From contig JARFIW010001216.1 in assembly GCA_036346225.1 (NCBI GenBank), positions 780,501 through 844,500 of the forward strand: 64,000 bases of DNA, written 5' to 3'. Origin of the DNA: Platerodrilus igneus. Taxonomy: Eukaryota; Arthropoda; Insecta; Coleoptera; Lycidae. Each line of letters starts with the position of its first letter. The stretch's first letter is position 1. The position numbers and the translations under genes were made by a program. The notes beneath the pieces are model-generated. The model did not search any database. It was not told where the DNA came from and worked only from the letters and a program-made list of their open reading frames with translations. This document shows, in pieces, positions 21,630-33,400 of this stretch.

Positions 21630-23283
21630 GTTACATTTACATCAAGTGAGCAGGATATTGATGCACGCGATGTATCGATGTATTTTTCCAAAACCACAAT
21701 CCTTTTCCATTCACACCCGAGATAAAATCGATTGCCAGCGGAGAGATTGGTTTAAATGTTGTAAATGCATGTGATGCTTGTGAGAGGGGACTGGTTATAC
21801 TGAATAAGTTGATCGGTACGCAGTTCAAAGATATCAAGTATTGTAAGAAAGATTATGTAGTTAATCGTGCGGCTAAGACATTGAAAATCAAAGTAGGTGA
21901 TCAGGAAATAACAATTGATCCATATATGCTTATCCAAAGAATATGTGTAAAAAGAGGACAAGATTTATCACTTTATTTCAATTACAAGCTATCTCCGTAT
22001 TCACTATCTCTTTTTCTCGCGGGATATTTTACGAAAACTGTAAAATCAATGCCTTAAAAGTTATTTGCACCGGTAAATTATAAAATTAAGAATGATAAAA
22101 CAGTGTTTGTCATAGATGGCGGAATGTTACTTCACCGAATACCTTGGAAAGAAAATGAAATTTTTGACGAGATTCTGGATAGATACGTTTTATATGTCCA
22201 GGACCAATTTCCAACATCAATTATTGTCTTTGATGGTTATGATAATTTATCGAATGGTATCAAAGAAACTAAAAAAATGAGAGTGGATAAAAATCGTTGT
22301 GCAGATATATCATTCCACGAAAATATGAAACCGACTGTTTCATCAGAAAATTTTTTTCAAATATCAACAACAAGAAATTGTTTATTACTTTTTTATCAAA
22401 GAAATTGAAATACAATAATATCTCAGTAGTACAAGATGTTGACCATGCCGATTTACTTATCGTAAAAACTGCAATAAACGAAAAAGAGAAAATTCCTGTG
22501 ATTGTATGTGAAGACATTGACGTACTTCTAATTTTAACGAATTCGGCACCAGCGGACTGAGAAATGTATTTTCTAAAATTGGGAAAAGATAAAGAAAACG
22601 GGAAAGTTTTCTCATCTAAAAGTCTGGATCACATGCCGTTTTGTAAAGAAAACATTCTATTTTTACATGTCATGACTGGCTGTGATACGACATCCACCTT
22701 CCATTTCAGAGGGAAGAATACTGTTTTTAAACTATTTGAAAATGAAAAAATAAGTCAACAGATCAATGACGCAGCGGAAATATTTAAAAAAAAAGGATCA
22801 ATCCAAAAAGTCTATTGCAGAAAATGTAGTTTCTTGTATTCTAAAAATTTACAACGCAGATGTAAAATACAATTGTCCAAATAAATTTAGACATACAACT
22901 TTTTTGAAAAAAGTGAAAAAATAATGCCGTCAACTTATCATCATTACCTTCCATCGCAGATGCAGTTACACAAATTTGTCATAGAGTGTATTTACAAATA
23001 CAAAAATAGTTATCAAATGATTTACCACCACAAGAGCGGGGTTGGAAGAAGGAAGAAATTTTAACTCCAGTAATGAAGACAAAGCCACCAGGACCAGATA
23101 ATGTTCTAAGAATGATTTTTTGTAATTACAAAAAGGGTTGCGGAAATGCTTGTTCATGTAAGAAAGCTGAGCTGTTTTGTAATGAAGCTTGCGGTATTTG
23201 CAGGGAACAAGGATGTTCAAATCGTTCTCCTGTCAAAGATGCAGAAGTATATATTACGATGAAGATAAACGTCTGCTGGAGAT
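21630..23283 (+). pseudogene. Transposon protein, 3' half (XPG-like nuclease and cysteine cluster)
   Basis: Continues the gene broken at 9314. Pieces in order: TSSEQDIDARD (21640-21680); ITIDPYMLIQRI and SPYSLSLF (21809-22057); FVIDGGMLLHRIPW and IIVFDGYDN (22103-22300); VVQDVDHADLLIVKTA and VIVCEDIDVLLIL (22425-22545); ILFLHVMTGCDTTSTFHFRG (22650-22710); and a cysteine-rich end, GCGNACSCKKAELFC, CGICREQGCSN (23125-23230). The DADLLIV / EDIDVLLIL / GCDTTS series resembles the acidic motifs of XPG/FEN nucleases. The cysteine cluster resembles CXC-type zinc domains. Frameshifts and stops (for example before 22564) make it a pseudogene. Function as a transposase accessory nuclease is inference. 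Confidence 0.72.
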
Positions 23284-23714
23284 GAAAATTAAATTTATAA
23301 ATGATATTATATGTCAATATGAATCTCAATAAAAAATCATTTAACAAACAATACAGTGGTATTATGTAGTATTTGTGTATAATGCGTTTTTTAGCATTCT
23401 TCTTAAAACAAGGCATTTTAGCGAAAAAACTTAACAATCAAAAATTGTAAAGAGGAAAATATTTTATTTTTTATGAGGTTTTTTTTTCAATTATACTTTG
23501 AACTCCACTCACTAGTGAGCGTTAAAATTTCATATGTATATATTTTTTTAATTTTTCCGGGGTTTTCTCGGAAAATACACTAGAGGAAAAACACTAGAAA
23601 GTAAAATTGTAGAGCAGAAAATTTCTGATTTTTTATTTACATACTACTTTTTCGATATCTTGTATAATAACGAATTATAGCCAAAAAAAAGCGTTTTTGG
23701 AGAGAAAAAGGGTG
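23284..23714. other. 3' subterminal region of the DNA transposon
   Basis: AT-rich, non-coding, between the end of the cysteine-rich domain and the right inverted repeat. No other signal seen. Confidence 0.5.
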
Positions 23715-23814
23715 GGTGGGGGTTTGCTAACCACCAATTTGAAACAATTTCAACTTTTAGGGGCGTATAGAACCCAATCTAATACTTTGTGAACAAAATT
23801 TAAACCTGGTAATT
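23715..23814 (-). repeat. Right terminal inverted repeat of the DNA transposon
   Basis: The reverse complement starts AATTACC and follows the left repeat, with 'caaagta', 'ttagattgggt' and 'ctaaaagtt' in the same order. See the left repeat at 7116. Confidence 0.8.
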
Positions 23815-25620
23815 TTTATGAGACATACTACGATATAGGTCTCCGACGACAGGGTTATATGAGGAAGTTTTGCGTTTTTATTCTCTTTGAGGCTAACCTA
23901 AGTTACTCCAGTAGCCAAAACTAAATAACTGCATGTTAAAAAAAGGTCATTACTACGGCAAACACAAGTTGTCATTCCAGCACAATTAGTAGCATCGACT
24001 CCACGAATATAATTAGCAATCGAACCGCTTTCGTACTCTTTAATACAAACATTTAATTAAAAATGTACGGAGAGAAGAGATGTGAACTAATCTCCAAAAA
24101 TGCCTGATAACGTACAATTTCATTTCGCGAATATGTCAGAAGGTATTGAAAGTTGTAAAATATGTGTTGGGATCCCCTGATCTACAGCGTCTTATCTTTC
24201 AAAATTGGCAATATGCATAAATTTACATAAAAAGCACACGATCACAAACAAACCTCTCCCAAGCAAGAAGCCTTTAGCGGTTATTAAAGCTGAGTCAATT
24301 TCGTATAGGAGACAACTGTTATCCTGGTGTCGGTTTCTGCTAAGTGCTCGACTAATCCTGCGGGCATCCTTTATACATTTTGATTTAGACCTTGATTTAC
24401 CATATCCTAGTGTTATAAATTTTAATGTATATCTGTATAATAATTATGTATCGTTTAAAAATTCAAGGTTAGAAAATATAGATGTTTAATGCGCACATAA
24501 TAAAATGTAATCTCATATTCTAGCAGATCTGACGACATGCTGTTCTTTCATGAGAAATATCGTTACGGTATAAAGCCAATACAAGAATTTAAAACATAAG
24601 CGTTGCATATTTAACGGCGCTCTTTTAATAGAACGTCTTAAAAAGTGTGCAAGCATCGAGGAATTTTTGAAAACTGACGAAATTTAAATTATAAAAAACA
24701 TTACTTTTAAGTAATGAAATTAATAGCTTATTTCCAAATTGTTTTAAAAACTTTCAGCTTCGTAAAGTCACCTTCGATAGTGACTAGAATATATATTGAT
24801 GTGATTAGAAGCCATCAAAAGGTAATGCAGCAGAATTTGGAAAACATAAGATGCCGCAAACTTATAAAAAAACGCGAATTATAAAATATTCGTTTTTCTG
24901 GAAAATCGTATTTAGGAAAGCGTTCAGTATATTGAATTATAAATACATCATTCTAATGATGAAGAAATAGTGTTTTTAGATAATAATAGTATATTCCGCG
25001 CGTACAAGGACGTTTTTTTCAAAGAGTTTCATATATACTTTTGTTATAAAGTATTCAATTATGTGTCGATTACGCGTAAATGCGTAATTATTATAAAATA
25101 TTTAAATTAATACCAAACATACGTTAGTATTCAAATGAAAGTGTAAAAAATTAAGTTTCTAATATCAGTGAATATTCTAAAAAAAAGTTATGAAGTGTAA
25201 CAACTGAAAAAGTGGTATTTTGAAGGTAATAAAAAACGTTTTCTGAAATAGTCAAATACTAAAAGTAAATGGCATTGTCCAAATCAGAACATAAAATGAG
25301 ATTAATTACAGCCATAAATCTTAAAAGACGTAAAGATAAGATAACGCATAAGCAAATGGTACTAATTAATGTAGCCTGAGGCTATTAGAACGACAGATGT
25401 TCGAAATTGTTTCATTCATGAAGATTCTCGATACTTACGTAAAAAGGCCCTCCTTTTAGCACCAACATAAGAATGACAACTTCGCTAAATTTCCCTAGAA
25501 GGTCTACGTCACACAGAGGTTTGTCTATAAAACCCAATGGAAGTCGTTCAGTTGATGAGTTGTTCAGTCCTCATTTTAAACGTAACGATAAAATAGAAAT
25601 AATGATAACATATCACGTAG
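23815..25620. other. AT-rich region, nothing recognised
   Basis: About 1.8 kb with only short open frames (longest 24205-24489, 94 codons, no known motif). No RNA gene or repeat identified. Confidence 0.5.
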
Positions 25621-25623
25621 TAA

Positions 25624-25760
25624 TAATAAATACTCCCTGTATGTTTGTTGTGGTTTGTTTTGTATTTTTATTGATCTTCTTTGGAAATTAAACCACTCAT
25701 AGTTGTTAAAATCGTCTTTATTTACGTTTCGATCCATGACCTAGGATCGTTGTCAAAATA
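25624..25760 (-). repeat. Penelope-like 3' end repeat (GAAACG hairpin)
   Basis: About 125 bases match 53612-53737, from 'ctccctgtatgtttgttgtg' to 'gtttcgatccatgacc'. A shorter match in opposite orientation is at 55298-55352. On the minus strand it reads GATCC...GGATC then GAAACGTAAATAAAGACG, a stem followed by GAAAC as in the pseudo-LTRs of Penelope-like elements. No RT sequence is attached, so the family assignment is tentative. Confidence 0.45.
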
Positions 25761-27447
25761 ATAAAAACTTCAAGTTTAACATTTATGACATAAATTGAAG
25801 GCGACTTTGATTTATTAATGTTTGATTTGAATACATTAGGTAAAAATTTTAAAATTTAGAAAAATAAGTGCCTTTAATTTGTGTTGCGCCCTAAGAGCGC
25901 CTTTGAGGTAGCCAATACGCTTAAAGTGCAATCAGCTGATTAATTTTTATATAGTAAAATTTCATATAAATTCGATAACTTGAGGATTGGAAGTCACTTT
26001 ATGCGACCCTAGTTATATGATTGTTGAGTTCTGATTTCAATGTTGAACAAATTTATTAATCATGAATGTCATTAAAGCCTTTTAGTACAAGTGAGTGTTT
26101 TTCATTAGTTATGAAGTAGTTTCACTTGTTTTCTAATCAAGCAAACATGAACACCACCCCTGAAATCTTTGTTAATCCCAAACCCACGTTTCATGCTGTC
26201 AAATTAAACATATTTTTAAGCAAAATGTTCATAATTTATTTAAGAGATTCGCGTGGTTAAAGCAAATTTCCACCTTATTAGAATATTTCTAAAGCAAATG
26301 TTTTGAAAAAAAAACACTTTCTAAACTTATTTACGCGAACCCATATAGCAAGAATTTTTAACTTTTGATGACCAAAACAAACTTCCATACTTTGTAATAA
26401 TTAGCTCCTAGGTTTTATCGTTATCAAAATAGAATTGATTGAAAATATTTAACTTGTAATTGAATATTTAATAAAATTCTACAGGATGTTAGATCGTATA
26501 AAATTGAAAAGGGGACAAAGCCGCTACTGAGCATGCAAAATATCCGTGGAAACAATAAGCGACATGAAATTTAAATTAAGTATAGGAAAAATGATCTAGA
26601 TACAAGAACTAAACATAAAAAGTTCATCTCAGGGGTTTTCAGTGGAGTTCAGTTTTCTGTATATTTTTGGCATGCTACTGGTCGATAGTAGTTATAGGTA
26701 CGAAAATGGTAAAAAAGCGAGAAACTTGAACACAACATAGACGTAACACACTCCAAACACAACCATTTCAGTTGATTCCCGGTGCAGAAGCGTTTGGTTC
26801 GTTTAAATCACCTATGGTGTTTTAACACTTATGTATCCTTGCCGAGATTTGCTCATTAAAATTGGCTGATGTTTTACAATCAATTGAAATAAAGAACTTC
26901 GACAACTCAATAGTGCATTTCAAAGTACATTATTGAAATTAATAAAATATCCCCGAGAGTATCTTAAGATATTTGTACTTATTAAATCATTCTAAACCTA
27001 CAGTGTGACTACTAATTTATAACCTGCTCAAGGCCGAATCCAAAAAACAAGGAAATTACTTTACTTTTAATATAAAAGATAATAGTTTCATGAGATATAT
27101 GAAAACGGAAATTCGTTAGCTAATAAATTGAAAAACATGCTACGGATTAATTCAGTTAATACGTAACAACCATGAGGCTCACTTGCCCTATCATCTTAAA
27201 GGATGTATGTTTATCAAAACAAATTGTACTTTGCTAAACGAGCACCCTTTAGTTATATTGTGCAAGTACGTATGCTCGTCTAGAAACATCTTTCGGAGAC
27301 ACTACTATTCTAATATAGATACAAAACCAGCTTAATCAGTGCACGTTTTCAACTGGTGACCTACGTCCCATCTTAATGATGTACCTTATGAAAGCGAACA
27401 GAACTCCGACTTTATTAGTATGTAATGAACACAGGCCTAACACGGAA
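25761..27447. other. AT-rich region, nothing recognised
   Basis: About 1.7 kb between the short repeat and the errantivirus. No open frame of note, no RNA gene and no repeat seen. Confidence 0.5.
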
Positions 27448-27451
27448 CGCG

Positions 27452-28010
27452 AGTTACGTATCCTCCAATCCATATATGCACAAATAAATAGAAATTATTA
27501 GAAAATTATAAAGAAACTTAAGTTAGACGCAACATTGCAAATTCCAGGATAAATCAGAAAGGTTATTAAAAGTTCACAAGCAAGTTGTGAGAACAGATGT
27601 AATACATTGTATTCCAGACGTAACTGATACTGCAGGTGCAGGTCACAGACGGTTAAGAAACCGCAATTACTTAGAAATTAAGATTGTTACATTGTATAAT
27701 AAATAGAATAAAGAAATAAGCAGACATGAGCTCTGCAAGTTCCCACAAACATGTGAGGGGCAGGGACAATATAAATACCCCGGGAGCCCCAGATCAGTCA
27801 GTCAGTCTTGAGTATTTCAGCTTTTACCTTGTTGTTTACTTAGACTACTCGCCCTAATATTAATTCAATTATTAATTTTATTTCGACTTAGAATAATTAT
27901 ATCAGTTTGTTCAAATTCCATATTTAATATCTGTTTAAGAAATAAAATTTGTTACAAGACGTTTTGGAAGAAGTTTTTAAAAGACCGCTCCCAAAGCCCG
28001 AAACGTAACT
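27452..28010 (+). repeat. 5' LTR of the errantivirus
   Basis: 559 bases, from AGTTACGTATCC to CGAAACGTAACT. A promoter region with 'atataaataccccggg' (about 27770) lies before 'atcagtcagtcagtc', typical of an LTR transcription start, and an AATAAA-like signal is at about 27940. It aligns with the 3' LTR at 39755-40816 except for about 500 extra bases there. Confidence 0.88.
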
Positions 28011-28020
28011 GGCGCAGTCG
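28010..28020 (+). other. Primer binding site, tRNA-Ser type
   Basis: TGGCGCAGTCG begins at the last base of the LTR. This is the start of the serine tRNA primer site used by many errantiviruses (17.6, 297, tom). Confidence 0.8.
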
Positions 28021-28100
28021 CACGGATCCAGAAAGACACTACGAATCCAAAAATCGGAGAACTGGCGACCAGTAATTTCAATTCCCAATCTGGAGGACCC

Positions 28101-28226
28101 CAAACAAAGTTGGACAAAGTACAAAAATCGACCGAATCCAACCAAACAAACTTGAACGAGGTGCAAGAATCAACCGAGCCCAAGGAAACAAACGTGGACA
28201 AGGTACAAAAATCGACCGAGCCCAAA
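28101..28226 (+). repeat. Three 42-base tandem repeats in the errantivirus leader
   Basis: Units at 28101-28142, 28143-28184 and 28185-28226, with the start of a fourth. Each keeps one frame and codes for 14 residues (pattern QTNLNEVQESTEPK). That frame is open from about 27981 to the stop at 28254-28256, but its only ATG is at 28230, after the repeats. Whether it is translated is unknown. Confidence 0.7.
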
Positions 28227-28252
28227 CAAATGAAAACGACTATAAAACTTAT

Positions 28253-28258
28253 GTAAGT
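28253..28258 (+). promoter_or_regulatory. Possible splice donor in the errantivirus leader
   Basis: GTAAGT at 28253-28258, after the short frame that starts with ATG at 28230. Errantiviruses make env from a spliced RNA with a donor in the 5' leader. The site fits the animal donor consensus on the intron side. No acceptor was fixed; it should lie near 33900-34000. Confidence 0.4.
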
Positions 28259-29522
28259 TCATTTATCCTAAACCAATTTATTTTTTACAAATTTATTGAT
28301 ACTAGCTAGTATGAGAATTTTTTTTTAATTATTTTATATATGTACGGATATTTTACTTATCGACATTTATAAAAATAATTTACTTATCTATTAAGAGAAA
28401 TTATTTTTATTGCGAGAAATTATTTTTAAAACAAGAAAATTTATTTTAAAACAAAGAACTAAAAAAGACGCATTTACATGCGTAAATTAGTACAAATTAT
28501 TATTACGAATTATTGTTAATACAAAACGAAACAAATTTAATTCAGCAAAACTAAAGTATAAAAATAGAACGTAATTAATTTTGCCATTGTATGCACAGCA
28601 AATATTATCACCAAAAGCTTAATGTATAAAACGCAATTCTTATAAACAATTAATTATAGAAACGGTTATTCAAAGTTAACGTTCATCGAATTCTATAAAT
28701 TAAACACTTCAGTGTATAAATTATAGAAGCATTTTGTAATTATTATTAAATTAACCCATCACAAGTTGAAACAAAACGTACAAGTTTAAAACGCAATTAT
28801 CATACAAATTGTTATCGGAAACCATCACTAAATAAAACCTATTCAGGAGAATCCATCTTTATAAAGTATAATTAAATATTTTCAGTACGAAAGTGTTCAA
28901 TTATACAGAAACATTTACGCAATTTATTGCAACAAAACTTATTACCGAGACTGAAATTACACCATCCAGCAGACTTAAAACTTTTTATTTAGACAATTCT
29001 ATTGTATAAATTATAAAGGAAAAATTGATGCAACTACTGTAACAAAACGATTGACTGAAAACTTGAAACTCTATAATTAAACATTCAAGATAACGAGATT
29101 GTACAATTGTAAGCAACAGCTACGGAGACGAAATAATTATAACAGACACTCAATTACTCAACAGGACTAAAATAAAAAAACGTAACTGACGCAGAAACAT
29201 ATAAAGTATAACGCAATTACTGCAAGAAATCATTAACCACATAAAAACCTTTCAAAAAATTAAAATTAGCGACAACAACTATAACATCCGCGAAGTATAA
29301 AAATATACAAATTCAAGGCTACAGCAATTGACCAGACATTACCAAGCACAAACTCCTCAATTTAATTATAACAGTGTATAACTACCTATAAAAAATAAGT
29401 AAAGGATTCTTTAAATAACCCATGACAAACCAAACTGAAAAGTAACAATACAGATTGTAAAGTAAATCTCAATTTATACAAAATTTGATATTACCTAAAA
29501 CCGAAAGCAACCCTTAACGACT
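28259..29522 (+). other. Long AT-rich errantivirus leader with degenerate repeats
   Basis: 1.26 kb without a gene between the leader frame and gag. A loose motif recurs about every 80-120 bases: 'acgcaatta' or variants, often with 'gtataaatta' and 'caaaac' (for example 28628, 28788, 28908, 29208). In gypsy and Idefix the equivalent leader holds an insulator. I see no Su(Hw)-type TGCATA array, so a like function is only a guess. Confidence 0.4.
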
Positions 29523-30290
29523 ATGAGTTCAGATATGACGATTTATCTGGAAAACACCCCCCAATTTAACGGAGAGCAAGCTGTCTTTGGAAATTTCATT
29601 ACCGCGTGTGAAATATTTTTGAAAACCTTTTACAAACCATGAGATAACGAAGAAAATGTTCGATTTTTACGCCTAATAATAAGTAAACTAACCGGAAGGG
29701 CACTAATGCTATTAGCCAGACAAGACGATTCAGAGCAACGGGAAGATTTTAAACGCATATTGATAGCATATTTCGGCGACCAAAGGAACATCAAATGTCT
29801 TATCCGTGATCTAATAACCCTTAAAATAGAAAGTAGCCAATACCCATATCAGCTATTCACCAATAAAACCCATACAAGCCGCAAAACAAACATCCACTCA
29901 ACCAAAATTCACACCATTTAACATACAAACGAATCAACCGCGAATCAACAACCTGAATTTTAATAACGCGAATTTTAACAATCAATTTAGACAATTTCCG
30001 AAACCAACATTTAACTCAAATTTTACAAAACCCATATTTACACCAAGATTTAACCAAAACATAAACCAACAAAGACAAACATTCGGAACAAACCTCAACC
30101 AAAATATACTGATGATAAATAACAATAATAACTCCAACAGTTATTACAAACCAACCTCTATGGACACCTCATCTGGTAACACCAGACAAAGTACAGAAAT
30201 ATTGCAAATCCGACCAAGCCATAACCAAAAACGACACATTACCTCGGAAGAATTATTTCACCAAGAAGTAGAAGAATCTAACAATGTATA
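29523..30290 (+). pseudogene. gag: Errantivirus gag, broken
   Basis: ATG at 29523. The first 39 codons include TPQFNGEQAVFGNFITACE, then a TGA at 29640-29642. The frame continues with LRLIISKLTGRALMLLA and FGDQRNIKCLIRDLI, the conserved capsid core of errantivirus Gag, to about 29880. A frameshift then leads to an Asn/Phe/Gln-rich tail with MDTSSGNTRQ and an acidic end (to about 30290). Errantivirus Gag forms the particle core and lacks a zinc knuckle, as here. At least one stop and one or two frameshifts inactivate it. Confidence 0.8.
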
Positions 30291-30419
30291 AAACTACTTA
30301 GAAAATTATGAACGCGACGATCCATGCGAAAATTACGAAGAGGACGACGAAGAAAATACGTGCTCAAATTTTCAGATAGACCGATTTATAAACGACCAAA
30401 CATAATTAATTTAAATAAT

Positions 30420-33400
30420 ATCAATCAACAAATATTGCCATACATAGAAATACCTCATGCAGAACTTAAATTATTAATCGATACCGTAATCTTCAACAAC
30501 ACTGATTAGCCCAGGAACCGTAAAAAACATTATTTACATTTTGTAGAAAGAGAACCCTTTAAAATTGTAATAGCCCATCAAACGACATTACATCAATTCA
30601 TAGCTAATATACCCCTACCAAAAACCTTCAACGTAAAAATGAAACATAAATTTTGCATTTTCGAATTTAACGATAGATACGACGGACTAATAGGAATGAA
30701 TCTTCTAAGAAAATTAGGAGTCAATATTGATATAAAAACCGTTTATTAAGAACGAAGCACGGACAAATCCCCATTAAATTCCAATATACTCAAACCGAGC
30801 AAAAATACACCATAAAACCCCGTACCGAGAAACAAATAAAAATCCCAATAAACTCAAAAAATGAAGTAGTAATCATAAACCACAACATTTCAACAAGGAG
30901 TAGTAACACGCACGCATAAGTACAAATAAAAGATAATTACGCCACTACAACAATTCTAAACTCAAATAACTACCCCGTAGAACTATCGCTAACAAACCCA
31001 ATTAACGTAGAAGAATTGAACTTTAACGAAATAGAAATAGACGAAAATTTAGAAAACGATTACAACCCCGTAGAACACGACAAGATGTTAAGAGAAAATT
31101 TAAGTAATATTCGCTTCAACACCGACATTAACAAAGAAGAGGAGAGAGCAATGAAAAACTTATGTTTTGAATACCGCGATATATTCCATTGTGAAGGAAT
31201 ACCCTTAACCAATACAGTCAAACACAATATAGAACTAACAGACAACAGGCCAATTTTTACAAAAGCATACAGACTACCTCAGGCAAGCCAAGAAAAACCG
31301 ATGGACAAGTAACAGATCTATTAGAACAATATATAATCCAACACTCCAACTCACCATGGAGCAGCTCCGTATTAATAGTACCGAAGAAATTAGACGCCTC
31401 AGGCAAAAGAAAATATCGAATGGTAATAGACTATAGAAAGTCAAACGAAAGAAGCGGTAGACGACAAATATCTACTACCAATATCACCGAGATTTTAGAC
31501 AAATTAGGAAAGTGTCAATATTTTTTAACATTAGACCTCGCATTAGGATATCACCAAGTAGAAATGGACGAGAAAAACACAGTGAAAACCGCATTTAGCA
31601 CACCTGGAGGACATTACAAATATAAACAAACGCCATTTGGACCGAAGAACGTACCCGCCACCTTTCAACGAGTCATAGATAACATATTACGAGGAATACA
31701 CAAAGAAAAATGTCTTGTGTACCTAGACGACATCATAGTATATTCAACATCACTGGTAGAACACATAGAAAAACTAAGATAAGTATTCGAAAGACTAAGA
31801 AAGACACATTTTAAAGTTCAAATACACAAGAGCGAAATTTTACAAAAAAAATTATCATTTTTAGGACATATTATAACCCCTCAAGGAGTCCTGCCAAACC
31901 CAGACAAGACAAACGCAGTACTAAATTACGCCTTACCCAAAACTAACAAAAAAATTAAAGGATTTTTAGGGCTAAGATAACCAAATTCCTGACAAATTGT
32001 TTAAAAAAAGGAAATAAAATTGAATACCCCCCAGAATTCATTAAAGCCGTAAAAAAAATTAAATGTATACCCACGAATCACTCTGTATTAGAATACCCAG
32101 ACTATTCAAAACTATTTATATTGACAACCGACGCATCAAATGTAGCACTAGGCGCATTATTGAGCCAAGGAAAAGTAGGTAGCGATAAACCAATCAGCTA
32201 CGCATTCAGAACCCTAAACGAGACTAAATAGAAATACAGCACGATACAGAAAGAATTATTAGCAATAATTTGGGCAACGAAATATTTTAGACCATACCTC
32301 TACGGACGAAAATTCTATATATACACCGACCATAGACCATTAGTATGGTTATGCAAACTCAAGGAACCCAACTCAAAATTACAGAGATGGAGAATCAGAT
32401 TAGAAGAGTACGATTACGAAATTATACACAAAAAAGGAATTTATAACAATAACGCAGACGTCCTAAGTAGAATACAACTCAACGCACTAGAAATGGAATC
32501 AATTGTAGGGAACGTAGACGAGACAGAAGTAAGAGGAGATCCAGAAGAGATAGACACCATACATTCGACACAGAACAAAGAACCAAAAACCGCAATTAAA
32601 ATTTTAAACGAAGCAATGGATATAAAACCAAATCAATTTATAATTACCGAAGTTTTAACCAACCCAATCCCATAAAATATACAAAAATAGATAATAAAAA
32701 AATATACCAAATTCAAATAACCAAGGACGATAACGAGGAACAAATAATTAAAATTCTAAAAGAATACACTCTCGAGAAAAAATTTTTTACTTTTATTTCA
32801 ATACCAAGCATTTATATAAACAATTTTCAGAATTATATATTAAATTATTCAATAACTCTGGCCCTAAACTGATTAGATGCACAAGAAAATTAATAACCTT
32901 AGACGACCCTGAGGAACTAAACGACGTAAGTAGATCAACACGAGGCAAAACCAACCATAGTGTAATCAATGGAACATTAAAGCAACTTATAAGACGATAC
33001 TATTTTAAAGATATGAAAGAGTTAACCACAGACTTTATCAACCAATGCGAACTATGCGACAAAGCAAAATACGACAGAAATACCCTTAATGTTAACCAAA
33101 ACACTGGACAAACCTTTCCAAAAATTACACTCCGACATTCTAGTAGTAGAAGCACAGAACTTTTTAACCATTTGAGATGCATTTACCAAAGTAGGTCAAG
33201 CGATACCCGTCGTTTCTAAAAATAGCATTGACGTAACTCAAGGATTCTTACAACACTTTACATTTTATGGTACACCCGAAACATTAACTTTATATAACGG
33301 TAGCGAATTTAAAAATGAAACTATACAAAACACTTTAGAGCTCCACAAAATAAAAATTCATTTTATAACTGAAAACCACCCTGAATCAAACGGATTAATT

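Larger units (their letters stand above)
7116..23814 (+). mobile_element. DNA transposon with long inverted ends, Academ-like (tentative)
   Basis: The ends are imperfect inverted repeats of about 100 bases (7116-7212 and 23715-23814). They enclose a broken plus-strand gene in two halves, 7591-9314 and 21630-23283, separated by a 12.3-kb BEL/Pao insertion; without that insertion the element would be about 4.4 kb. The protein family is widespread as 'uncharacterized protein' in insects and cnidarians and carries an XPG/FEN-like nuclease region and a cysteine cluster. Academ transposons are known to include forms with XPG nucleases, hence the tentative name. I could not settle a target duplication: flanks read 'tcaaaat' and 'tttatg'. 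Confidence 0.6.

Noticed and set aside
27924..28225. Minus-strand ORFs with repeated SVDFCTL motifs
   Set aside because: They are antisense shadows of the 42-base repeats in the errantivirus leader.
28101..28226. CRISPR-like array
   Set aside because: Contiguous coding-phase tandem repeats without spacers, in a eukaryotic retroelement leader.
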